DNA of 11,230 bases from an uncultured Collinsella sp. (GTDB lineage Bacteria > Actinomycetota > Coriobacteriia > Coriobacteriales > Coriobacteriaceae): NCBI GenBank assembly GCA_900551185.1, contig URVF01000033.1, forward strand, positions 1-11,230. The letters run 5' to 3'. The notes under the pieces were generated by a model. That model did no database searches, had not been told where the DNA came from, and was given only the letters and a program-made list of their open reading frames with translations. Shown here one piece after another: positions 1 to 5,937 of this stretch; positions within the stretch are counted from its first letter, which is position 1; every line of letters begins with the position of its first letter. The position numbers were made by a program, and so were the translations under genes.

Positions 1-47
1 GAGATCATGCCTAGTCTCGTGGGCTCGGAGATGTGTATAAGAGACAG
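1..47 (+). other. Untrimmed Nextera read-2 adapter with i7 index
   Basis: This is not genomic sequence. Bases 14-47 match the 34-base Nextera transposase read-2 adapter, and 29-47 are the 19-bp Tn5 mosaic end. Bases 6-13 (CATGCCTA) sit where the i7 index belongs and match index N706 as I remember it. Bases 1-5 (GAGAT) fit the end of the P7 primer. Genomic sequence starts at about base 48. Any protein reaching into this stretch begins with artefactual residues, including the MCIRDS that this adapter encodes. Confidence 0.97.
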
Positions 48-48
48 C

Positions 49-327
49 ACCTCGGGGCTCGATGGCAAGCGCCATGCGCTCACACTTGCGAGTTCCCGTC
101 TGGAGCATCAGGGGCGCACGATGCTCGGCAAACCCGCGTCCGACCTGGGCCGAGCTGCCGCGTCGCTCGATGCCTTGTCGCCGCTCAAGGTGCTTGCCCG
201 CGGTTACTCCATCGCCTACAGCGATGACGGTGTGGCTACGAGCGCCAAGACTTTTAAGCCCGGCGACGCCATTCGCGTGCGCATGGCAGACGGCAACGTG
301 GCGGCAACGGTCGATACGGTCGAGTAG
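49..327 (+). CDS. xseA: Exonuclease VII large subunit, C-terminal fragment (5' truncated)
   Basis: This is the last 92 residues of XseA, the large subunit of exonuclease VII, which degrades single-stranded DNA from either end to short acid-soluble oligonucleotides in the cytoplasm. The diagnostic part is the C-terminal segment with LSPLKVLARGYSIA, which in this family joins the coiled-coil region to the short beta-rich tail. Full-length XseA is usually a little over 400 residues, so roughly the first three quarters, including the OB-fold and catalytic core, lie outside the window. The reading frame continues upstream into adapter sequence, so the true start is not present. The stop TAG is 42 bases before the xseB start, which fits an xseA-xseB operon. 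The identification is firm. The truncation is caused by the library fragment end and is not biological. Confidence 0.93.
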   Translation, partial: TSGLDGKRHALTLASSRLEHQGRTMLGKPASDLGRAAASLDALSPLKVLARGYSIAYSDDGVATSAKTFKPGDAIRVRMADGNVAATVDTVE

Positions 328-369
328 ACCGCGTTTCACAGTGATAGACCCTTAGGAAAGGAAACAGAT

Positions 370-636
370 ATGGCAGAGAAGACCCCGGTCGAGCAGCTTA
401 CGTACAAGCAGGCCTCGCAGGAGCTGGAGCTCATCATCCGCAGCCTGGAGTCGGGCGACATGGAGCTCGAGGAGTCGCTCGAGAGCTACACCCGCGGCGT
501 CGAGCTCCTCAAGAGCCTGCGCACACGCTTGGCCGATGCCGAGCAGAAGGTCTCGGTGCTTCTTAAGGACGTCGACGGCAACGACGTGCTTGCCGACGGC
601 GAAGCCGCCAACACGGACGACAACCTCTCGTTCTAA
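370..636 (+). CDS. xseB: Exonuclease VII small subunit
   Basis: This encodes an 88-residue XseB, the small subunit that binds XseA in the multi-subunit exonuclease VII complex. Length and sequence are typical: an acidic, helical protein with the conserved run of Leu and Glu around residues 8-60 (LTYKQASQELELIIRSLESG, then LEESLESYTRG), forming the two-helix hairpin of the family. The C-terminal 20 or so residues are acidic and probably disordered. The ATG start is supported by a purine-rich Shine-Dalgarno sequence, AGGAAAGGA, at 354-362. It lies directly downstream of xseA on the same strand, the usual arrangement. No terminator is visible after it; a TATAAT element follows 15 bases past the stop, so the next gene probably has its own promoter. 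Nothing odd is seen. Confidence 0.95.
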   Translation: MAEKTPVEQLTYKQASQELELIIRSLESGDMELEESLESYTRGVELLKSLRTRLADAEQKVSVLLKDVDGNDVLADGEAANTDDNLSF

Positions 637-643
637 CCATCCC

Positions 644-666
644 GACCAAATATAATTACCTTGGTC
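644..666 (+). promoter_or_regulatory. Putative promoter -10 element inside an inverted repeat, upstream of the HIT gene
   Basis: A perfect TATAAT is present at 651-656 in the 49-base gap between xseB and the HIT gene. It is bracketed by a 6-bp inverted repeat, GACCAA (644-649) and TTGGTC (661-666), which would place a repressor site across the -10 box, or could form a weak hairpin. No good -35 hexamer is seen 16-18 bases upstream. The predicted start site would give a leader of only about 20 bases, carrying the GAAAGGA ribosome site at 672-678. The -10 match is direct; the regulatory role is inference. Confidence 0.45.
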
Positions 667-685
667 TGTGAGAAAGGAACCAACC

Positions 686-1021
686 ATGTGCGATTGCATC
701 TTCTGCAAAATTGCCAACCACGAGATCCCCTCGACCGTTGTCTATGAGGACGACCAGGTCATCGCCTTCGACGACCTCAACCCCCAGGCGCCGGTCCACA
801 CGCTCGTGATCCCCAAGAAGCACTACAGCGATATCGCCGATAACGTGCCGGCCGAGACCATGGGCGCCATGGCTCACGCCATCCAGGAGGTCGCTAAGGC
901 CAAGGGCTTGGAGGACGGTTTCCGCGTCATCTCCAACAAGGGCGTCAACGCCGGCCAGACCGTCATGCACTTCCACATGCACGTTCTCGGCGGCAAGAAC
1001 CTGGGCGAGAACCTCATCTGA
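686..1021 (+). CDS. hinT: HIT-family (HinT-like) nucleotide-binding protein
   Basis: This encodes a 111-residue histidine-triad protein. HINT-branch enzymes are cytoplasmic purine nucleoside phosphoramidases that also hydrolyse aminoacyl-AMP-type adducts. The signature HxHxH is at His95, His97 and His99, inside GQTVMHFHMHVLGG, with the nucleotide-contacting Asn84 upstream (SNKG). The N-terminus carries the typical C-x-F-C-K-I motif (CIFCKI, residues 4-9). The length is normal for bacterial HinT. I place the start at ATG 686 because GAAAGGA at 672-678 is correctly spaced; an in-frame GTG at 668 would add six residues but would put this ribosome site inside the gene. It follows xseB by 49 bases and may be partly co-transcribed, although a TATAAT precedes it. 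The physiological substrate cannot be told from sequence. Confidence 0.92.
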   Translation: MCDCIFCKIANHEIPSTVVYEDDQVIAFDDLNPQAPVHTLVIPKKHYSDIADNVPAETMGAMAHAIQEVAKAKGLEDGFRVISNKGVNAGQTVMHFHMHVLGGKNLGENLI

Positions 1022-1062
1022 GGACGCACGGCCCGTCGACTTGGCTGCCTTTGGAGTAATCT

Positions 1063-1953
1063 ATGCAGCTTTCTCAACTCGAATACCTTCAAGCTGTAGC
1101 GAACTATGGCGGCGTGCGCAAAGCGGCTCGCGCCGTTCACGTGAGTCCGCAGGCCGTTTCGTCGGCAATAAAAAAGTTGGAATCTGAGTATCAGATTGTT
1201 TTGCTCGACCGATCGGCGGGGGAGGCTGTTTTGTCTCCGGCGGGCAGAGAATTTGCGCATCGTGCACGCGTGATCCTGGCGCAAGTCGACGATCTCAAAA
1301 TGTACGCTCAATCGGGGAACGGCGGCGTTTCGCCCGACGGCCATTTCCGTCTTTACGCCCCCTGTCTTCACGGGCGGGGGCGTCTTTTTTCCGAAAACTG
1401 GTACGACTCGTTTGAAAGCTCGCACCCTCAGATTCACCTTGATGTTTGGCATCAGCCAACGGCCACATGCTTTGAATCACTTGTGCTTGGCATTTCGGAT
1501 GCGGCCATCTCATTTGAGGAACCAAGGGATAGTGTCCTTTCTTCGAAATACTTGGGTGAAAAGGAGCTCAAGGTTCTTTCATGCCCAGCTGGTCATCAAT
1601 CTGTTGACGCTATGACCATTCGTGAGTTACTGGGCGGCAGGCTCGCTGTTCCCATTAATTTGTCACCCTGTCTCAATGCAATCAATCAATGCCCCGAAGC
1701 CCAGCTGGTTAATTTCCGCTTTCGCGATGTCGAATACGGAAACAGGGCGCAGAATGAGTTTCTTCAAGCCGGGGGATTGATATTGAGCTTTTCTGGCTCT
1801 TCTCTCGCATCAGATGGACTGGAAGTGAGCGAGTGTTCCATTGAAGGCTCGCATGACGTAGCCTTGCCCATCTACTTTTGCTATCGACAAAATGCCTGGA
1901 CCGATCGACACCAGACGGTATTTCTTCACCTATTGCGTCACCTTGCTTCGTGA
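1063..1953 (+). CDS. LysR-family transcriptional regulator
   Basis: This encodes a 296-residue LysR-type regulator of normal family length. The N-terminal winged helix-turn-helix is clear: MQLSQLEYLQAVANYGGVRK starts the domain, the HTH runs through about residues 18-40 (AARAVHVSPQAVSSAIKKLE), and LLDRSAGEAVLSPAGREF forms the wing. The linker helix is at about 60-85, followed by a periplasmic-binding-protein-like effector domain from about residue 93, which is poorly conserved, so I cannot name an inducer. The ATG has a GGAG at 1053-1056 with a 6-base spacer. The codons contain more A/T in the third position than xseB or ackA. The MFS transporter gene lies downstream on the same strand, 120 bases on, separated by two inverted repeats, so the likely target is that transporter gene, possibly with its own gene. 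That target is inferred from neighbourhood only. Confidence 0.9.
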   Translation: MQLSQLEYLQAVANYGGVRKAARAVHVSPQAVSSAIKKLESEYQIVLLDRSAGEAVLSPAGREFAHRARVILAQVDDLKMYAQSGNGGVSPDGHFRLYAPCLHGRGRLFSENWYDSFESSHPQIHLDVWHQPTATCFESLVLGISDAAISFEEPRDSVLSSKYLGEKELKVLSCPAGHQSVDAMTIRELLGGRLAVPINLSPCLNAINQCPEAQLVNFRFRDVEYGNRAQNEFLQAGGLILSFSGSSLASDGLEVSECSIEGSHDVALPIYFCYRQNAWTDRHQTVFLHLLRHLAS

Positions 1954-1992
1954 GGCCATTTGGCCTCGTGGCGTCAAGTGAATGTTGACGCC
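1952..1992 (+). promoter_or_regulatory. Two tandem inverted repeats between the LysR and MFS genes
   Basis: Two perfect inverted repeats sit back to back. The first is GAGGCC (1952-1957) and GGCCTC (1962-1967) around ATTT; it overlaps the last bases of the LysR gene's stop codon. The second is GGCGTCAA (1970-1977) and TTGACGCC (1985-1992) around a 7-base loop. The second is followed by TTGTAACA, not by a T-run, so it is a weak candidate terminator and an equally good operator for the adjacent regulator. The symmetry is directly visible; the function is inference. Confidence 0.5.
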
Positions 1993-2073
1993 TTGTAACA
2001 CATGACTGACGGCTCTGCCCTCATGCTTTTCCAAGATTCCGATTTTAGATTGCTGACTCTTGGAGGGCGGAGT

Positions 2074-3234
2074 ATGAAAAACCGTACGGTTTTGCTTTAT
2101 ATGACGTTCGTTTTTCTGTCGAACTTCAGCACCATCTTGTATTTTCTGACGGTTTACCTTGAATTCGTCGGATTCTCGATGGTGGCGATTTCTAGCATGA
2201 TGATTGCATATCAAGTGAGCAAGTTCATCCTTGAAGTTCCCACTGGCTATATTGCCGATAGGTTTGGACGAAAGACAAGTGGTCTCGTTGGCGTCGTGGG
2301 GATGCTTGGATACTACGCCGCCCTGCTTCTCGTCCGTTCTCCTCTGCTTTTAATCGGCGCGTTTGCTCTCAAAGGTTTTGCCGCTGCATGTATGAGCGGG
2401 TCCATGGAAGCGATTTACATTGACAGCGTCTCTCTGGACCAGCTCGTAAGGCTTAATGTCGTTGAGCGATTTGTTTTCTATGCCTCTTATGCCCTCTCCG
2501 CTTGTGTGGGCGGTTTCATTTCGTCCGCTGGCGCGTATCTCATTGGTCTTTTGGCAGATATCATCGCAATGGTGTTGACGTTGGTTGTCGTTGTCTGCAT
2601 TCCTGAGATGCGAAGAGGGGACACTACAGCGACACCTAAGCGTGGAATTAGCCCGAAGATGATCGGTGCCGCTATTGCGCGTAACGGCATTCTTCGTTCA
2701 GCGTTCATCATGGACTGCTCTCAGGCATTTGCTTTTGTCGCCCTGGAAGACTTTTTCTCACTGCTGCTTGCGGGTCGCGGAATGAATGCCGTTGCTTCGG
2801 GTGTGACCATTGCGGTCCAGCTCCTTGCCTCGGCCTCCATAGGGTTTATTGTGCCCAGTGCGATTACTCGTGTCGACAAGGGCCGTTTTGCGTGTATATG
2901 CGGCATCATTCGCTTAGTATTGACAGCTTTGTTTTTGATTCCCCTTACTCCGGCTAATTTGCTGCCCGTGTTCTATGTGCTGCAGACGGTTGCGTACTCG
3001 TTGTTTGCCCCAATCAAATACTCAGTTTTTCAAAATGCTGCCGATTCTTCGATGCGCTGTTCACTGATTTCGGTTCAAAGCCAGATGGTGGCGGTGGGTG
3101 CCGTTCTTTTCTATCTGCTCAACGCTGTGTTGAGTAGCGTTGCAGGCATTCGAGTCGTATTGCTTGTTGCGCTCGGGATTTCTTCCTTGGTGTATATCCC
3201 CGCGCTCTTTCGTCTTACAAGTCAAAGGCCGTGA
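2074..3234 (+). CDS. MFS transporter, substrate unknown
   Basis: This encodes a 386-residue, highly hydrophobic protein with about 12 predicted membrane segments, typical of the major facilitator superfamily (proton-coupled or facilitated transport across the cytoplasmic membrane). The cytoplasmic loop between helices 2 and 3 carries the MFS motif A, G-Y-I-A-D-R-F-G-R-K, at residues 58-67, preceded by EVPTG. A charged central loop at about 180-200 (EMRRGDTTATPKRG) separates the two six-helix halves. I choose ATG 2074 because GGAGG at 2062-2066 lies seven bases upstream and the protein then begins directly with MKNR and helix 1. An upstream in-frame ATG at 2002 would add 24 residues without a good ribosome site. 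Third codon positions are richer in A/T than in neighbouring housekeeping genes, suggesting transfer. It is probably controlled by the adjacent LysR regulator. Drug efflux or metabolite transport cannot be distinguished. Confidence 0.87.
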   Translation: MKNRTVLLYMTFVFLSNFSTILYFLTVYLEFVGFSMVAISSMMIAYQVSKFILEVPTGYIADRFGRKTSGLVGVVGMLGYYAALLLVRSPLLLIGAFALKGFAAACMSGSMEAIYIDSVSLDQLVRLNVVERFVFYASYALSACVGGFISSAGAYLIGLLADIIAMVLTLVVVVCIPEMRRGDTTATPKRGISPKMIGAAIARNGILRSAFIMDCSQAFAFVALEDFFSLLLAGRGMNAVASGVTIAVQLLASASIGFIVPSAITRVDKGRFACICGIIRLVLTALFLIPLTPANLLPVFYVLQTVAYSLFAPIKYSVFQNAADSSMRCSLISVQSQMVAVGAVLFYLLNAVLSSVAGIRVVLLVALGISSLVYIPALFRLTSQRP

Positions 3235-3247
3235 GTATTTGGACACC

Positions 3248-3262
3248 GATAACTTATATATC
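3248..3262 (+). promoter_or_regulatory. AT-rich element with GATAACTT half-site upstream of ackA copy 1
   Basis: The sequence GATAACTT at 3248-3255 runs into TATATATC, an AT-rich patch that may contain the ackA copy 1 promoter (TATATA-like -10). The same eight bases occur as one arm of the palindrome upstream of ackA copy 2 (4627-4634). No convincing -35 is visible. If the -10 is here, transcription would start close to the hairpin at 3268-3301. This is a low-confidence regulatory call based on the shared motif. Confidence 0.3.
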
Positions 3263-3267
3263 AACGC

Positions 3268-3301
3268 AATAAACCCGAGCGCGAGGGCGTTTGGGTTTAT
3301 T
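3268..3301 (+). terminator. Stem-loop after the MFS gene, probable bidirectional terminator
   Basis: A perfect 9-bp stem AATAAACCC (3268-3276) and GGGTTTATT (3293-3301) encloses six further pairs, including two G-T wobbles, and a GAGG loop. It is a stable 15-bp hairpin with A-rich left and T-rich right flanks, so it can act in either direction. It lies 33 bases after the MFS stop. Because only 53 bases remain before ackA copy 1, it could alternatively lie at the 5' end of the ackA transcript. Confidence 0.65.
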
Positions 3302-3354
3302 ATTGAAGCGTATGTAACCTGGCGGCGCCACACCGCCTGTTAGTAGGGAGACAC

Positions 3355-4533
3355 ATGAACGTTCTGGTCGTCAACGCGGGATCTTCGACCCTTAAGTATC
3401 AGGTCATCGATACCAAGTCCCACAAGGTGTCCGCAAAGGGCTCCTGCGAGCGCGTCTGCTTTACCGGCGGTACCTTCACCCACGCTGCCAACGGTTCCAA
3501 GAAGGTGACCGAGAACATCGAGTTCCCCGACCACAAGGTCGCCATCGAGGTCGTTCTGAAGGACCTCGAGGCCAACGGCGTCAAGATCGAGGGCATCGGC
3601 CATCGCATCGTTCAGGGCGGTTGGTACTTTGGCGACTCCTCCCTCGTCGACGAGGACGTTCTCGCCAAGATCCGTGAGGTCGCCCCGCTGGCGCCGCTGC
3701 ACAACAACCCCGAGGCCAACGTTATCGAGTACTGCCTCGAGCAGTATCCCGACCTGCCCAACGTCACGGTCTACGACACCGCTTTCCACTTCAACATGCC
3801 CGAGGTCGCCAAGACTTACGCCCTGCCCAAGGACGTCTGCGACAAGCTGCACATCCGTAAGTACGGCGCTCACGGCACCAGCTACCGTTACATCTCCAAG
3901 AAGGTCGCCGAGATGACCAACGGCGAGGCCCGCAAGGTCGTCGTGTGCCATATCGGCTCCGGCGCTTCCCTGTGCGCCATCGAGGACGGCAAGTGCATGG
4001 ACACCACCATGGGCCTCACCCCGCTCGACGGCGTCATGATGGGCACCCGCTGCGGCTCCATCGACCCGGCTACCGTGTGCTACCTGCAGCGCGAGGGCGG
4101 CTACACCTTCGACGAGGTCGACGAGATGATGAACAAGAAGTCCGGCCTTTTGGCTGTGACCGGCGGCAAGACCAACGACTGCCGCAACGTCGAGGAGCTC
4201 GCCGCCGCTGGTGACCCCGATGCTCAGCTTGCCTTCGACATGTTTGTCTACAAGATTGCCGCCAAGGCTGCCGAGATGGCTACTTCTATGTGCGGTATGG
4301 ACACCCTTGTCTTTACTGCCGGTATCGGCGAGCACGCTCCGGCTGTTCGCGCCGGCGTTGCCGACCGTCTGGCCTTTATGGGCGTCAAGATGGATCATGC
4401 CCGCAACGCCCTGCGTGGTGATGGCGCTTGGTGCCTGTCTGCCAAGGATTCCAAGGTCAAGATTTTCGTCATCCCCACGGACGAGGAGTTCATGATCGCT
4501 TCCGACGTCGAGCGCATCGTCAACGGCAAGTAA
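3355..4533 (+). CDS. ackA: Acetate kinase, copy 1 (with active-site substitutions)
   Basis: This encodes a 392-residue acetate kinase of the ASKHA superfamily: acetyl phosphate + ADP gives acetate + ATP in the cytoplasm. Family landmarks are present: the phosphate-binding NAGSS with Asn7 and Lys14, Arg84 (Arg91 in the Methanosarcina thermophila enzyme), His116 in PLAPLHN, Asp141 in DTAFH, His173 in GAHGTS, His199, Arg232 in TRCGSIDP, and PTDEE near the C-terminus. Two positions differ from the usual consensus: Tyr177 replaces the second His of HGTSH, and Ser202 replaces Asn in HLGNG. Gln87 replaces His in the RVVHGG motif, as it also does in copy 2. The ATG follows AGGGAG at 3345-3350. Codon choice is strongly biased to AAG, AAC, CTC and GTC, suggesting high expression. 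A second ackA lies 164 bases downstream, and pta is convergent further on. Whether both copies prefer acetate is not known. Confidence 0.94.
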   Translation: MNVLVVNAGSSTLKYQVIDTKSHKVSAKGSCERVCFTGGTFTHAANGSKKVTENIEFPDHKVAIEVVLKDLEANGVKIEGIGHRIVQGGWYFGDSSLVDEDVLAKIREVAPLAPLHNNPEANVIEYCLEQYPDLPNVTVYDTAFHFNMPEVAKTYALPKDVCDKLHIRKYGAHGTSYRYISKKVAEMTNGEARKVVVCHIGSGASLCAIEDGKCMDTTMGLTPLDGVMMGTRCGSIDPATVCYLQREGGYTFDEVDEMMNKKSGLLAVTGGKTNDCRNVEELAAAGDPDAQLAFDMFVYKIAAKAAEMATSMCGMDTLVFTAGIGEHAPAVRAGVADRLAFMGVKMDHARNALRGDGAWCLSAKDSKVKIFVIPTDEEFMIASDVERIVNGK

Positions 4534-4544
4534 TTGCAAGAGGG

Positions 4545-4583
4545 GAGGGGCTGGACGACCGAGTGCCGTTCGGCCCTTCTTTT
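4545..4583 (+). terminator. Rho-independent terminator of ackA copy 1
   Basis: A 15-position stem pairs 4545-4559 with 4565-4579 around a five-base loop (CGAGT), with a single A-C mismatch and three G-T wobbles, and is followed by TTTTG at 4580-4584. It begins 11 bases after the ackA copy 1 stop. This indicates that the two acetate kinase genes are separate transcription units, at least in part. Confidence 0.8.
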
Positions 4584-4619
4584 GTGCTCGTTGGGCGATA
4601 TGCCTGATAGCTATTTATT

Positions 4620-4634
4620 AAGTTATGATAACTT
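4620..4634 (+). promoter_or_regulatory. Perfect 15-base palindrome with embedded -10-like box, upstream of ackA copy 2
   Basis: AAGTTATGATAACTT is a perfect 7-bp inverted repeat around a central G, lying 63 bases before the ackA copy 2 start. Bases 4624-4629 read TATGAT, one mismatch from the -10 consensus, so a protein bound to the palindrome would block or position RNA polymerase. The surrounding 30 bases are very AT-rich against a GC-rich background. No good -35 is seen. The GATAACTT arm is repeated upstream of copy 1 at 3248. The regulator is unknown. Confidence 0.5.
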
Positions 4635-4697
4635 CTTATTAACATGCGGCCTCCTTAAGGGGTCTGCGTCGACCGTATTGCACTGCGAAGGAGTCTC

Positions 4698-5876
4698 ATG
4701 AACGTACTTGTTGTCAACGCCGGCAGCTCAAGCCTTAAATATCAGCTTTTGGATACCGATACCCGCAAGGTTTTCGCCAAGGGCAACTGCGAGCGTATCG
4801 GATCGGACATGGGCATCTTTGGTCACTCCGAGAACGGTGGCGCCAAGCAAACCGAGGAGGTCCCTTTCCCCGATCATCGCTCTGCTATCGCTCGCGTGCT
4901 CGAGGAGCTCGAGAAGACCGACTTTACGATTGATGGCATTGGGCATCGCATCGTTCAGGGCGGCTGGCACTTCGATGATTCCGCGGTCGTCGACGACGAG
5001 GTCATGACTAAGATTCTCGAGGTGGCCCCGCTCGCCCCGCTGCACAATTACGGCGAGGCCGCAGCAATCGAGTATTGCCGCGAGAAGTATCCGGAGCTGC
5101 CCAACGTCGCCGTCTTCGATACCTCGTTCCACATGACCATGCCCGAGGTCGCCTATACCTACGCGCTGCCCAAGGACGTGTGCGACAAGTACCACGTGCG
5201 CAAGTACGGCGCCCACGGCACGAGCCACCGCTATGAGTGGATGATGGCCAAGGAGATCCTGGGTTCGCGCTGCCACCGTCTGCTTTCGTGCCATTTGGGT
5301 AACGGTGCTTCGCTTGCCGCCATTGAGGACGGCGTGTGCCGCGACACCACGATGGGCCTCACGCCGCTTGACGGTCTGATGATGGGTACCCGCTGCGGTT
5401 CCATTGACCCGGCTACCGTGTGCTACCTGCAGCGCGAGGGCGGCTACAGCTACCAGGAAGTCGACGACATGATGAACAAGCAGTCCGGCCTGCTTGCCAT
5501 TTCGGGTATCTCCAACGACGCCCGCGACATCCGCACGCGCGCCTCCGAGGGCGACGAGCGCTGCCTGCTCGCCTTCGATATGTTCGCCTATAAGGCCATG
5601 CAGCAGGCCGGTTCCATGATCGCTTCCATGGCGGGCGTGGACACCATTACCTTTACCGCCGGCATTGGCGAGAACGACTGGTCGATCCGCAAGGCTTTCT
5701 GCGACTGCTTCGAGTGGCTGGGCGTGCGCATCGACAACAACAAGAACCGCGAGGCCGTGGGCAACGGCCCACAGGTCATCAGCGCCGCCGGCTCTTCCGT
5801 CACGGTTATGGTCATCCCCACCGACGAGGAATACATGATCGCCCACGACGTCGAGCGCCTGACCAAGAACAACTAA
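4698..5876 (+). CDS. ackA: Acetate kinase, copy 2
   Basis: This is a second full-length acetate kinase of 392 residues, a tandem paralogue of the upstream gene; by hand count 60 of the first 100 residues are identical. It keeps the canonical catalytic set: Asn7, Lys14, Arg84, His116, Asp141 (DTSFH), His173 and His177 in GAHGTSH, His199 with Asn202 in CHLGNGAS, Arg232 in TRCGSIDP, and PTDEE near the end. Like copy 1 it has Gln87 in place of the usual His of RVVHGG. The helix after HGTSH (EWMMAKEILGSRCHRLLSC) differs from copy 1 and from the usual YVSKRA pattern. The ATG is preceded by GAAGGAG at 4686-4692. It has its own AT-rich leader with a palindrome and its own terminator. It probably works with the convergent pta; differing regulation or substrate range between copies is inference. 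Confidence 0.94.
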   Translation: MNVLVVNAGSSSLKYQLLDTDTRKVFAKGNCERIGSDMGIFGHSENGGAKQTEEVPFPDHRSAIARVLEELEKTDFTIDGIGHRIVQGGWHFDDSAVVDDEVMTKILEVAPLAPLHNYGEAAAIEYCREKYPELPNVAVFDTSFHMTMPEVAYTYALPKDVCDKYHVRKYGAHGTSHRYEWMMAKEILGSRCHRLLSCHLGNGASLAAIEDGVCRDTTMGLTPLDGLMMGTRCGSIDPATVCYLQREGGYSYQEVDDMMNKQSGLLAISGISNDARDIRTRASEGDERCLLAFDMFAYKAMQQAGSMIASMAGVDTITFTAGIGENDWSIRKAFCDCFEWLGVRIDNNKNREAVGNGPQVISAAGSSVTVMVIPTDEEYMIAHDVERLTKNN

Positions 5877-5895
5877 CGCATTCGTCTGTAATTGA

Positions 5896-5937
5896 CAGAA
5901 AGGCCTCCAGAGCAACAGCTCCGGAGGCCTTTCTGCT
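5896..5937 (+). terminator. Strong terminator of ackA copy 2
   Basis: CAGAAAGGCCTCC (5896-5908) pairs perfectly with GGAGGCCTTTCTG (5923-5935). Inside, after one A-C mismatch, GAGC pairs with GCTC around an AACA loop. It starts 19 bases after the stop codon, and the 3' arm supplies TTTCTGCT. The left arm is A-rich, so it could also stop antisense transcription arriving from the pta side. Confidence 0.85.

Noticed and set aside
29..47. Tn5 mosaic ends at both termini as evidence of a natural composite transposon
   Set aside because: The mosaic ends are attached to Nextera read-1 and read-2 adapter sequence, index bases and P5/P7 fragments, so they come from library preparation.
668..685. A GTG start for the HIT protein
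   Set aside because: It would place the purine-rich ribosome site inside the gene. ATG 686 gives the standard N-terminus of the family.
2002..2073. An upstream ATG that would extend the MFS transporter by 24 residues
   Set aside because: It has no good ribosome site, and the extra residues are not hydrophobic or conserved-looking. ATG 2074 has GGAGG at the right distance.
3340..4539. A 399-codon open frame on the minus strand opposite ackA copy 1
   Set aside because: It mirrors the real gene in a GC-rich, codon-biased region. Its translation is low-complexity, rich in Val, Gly, Leu and Asp, with no recognisable domain. A similar frame lies opposite ackA copy 2 (4728-5915), which shows that it follows from codon bias.
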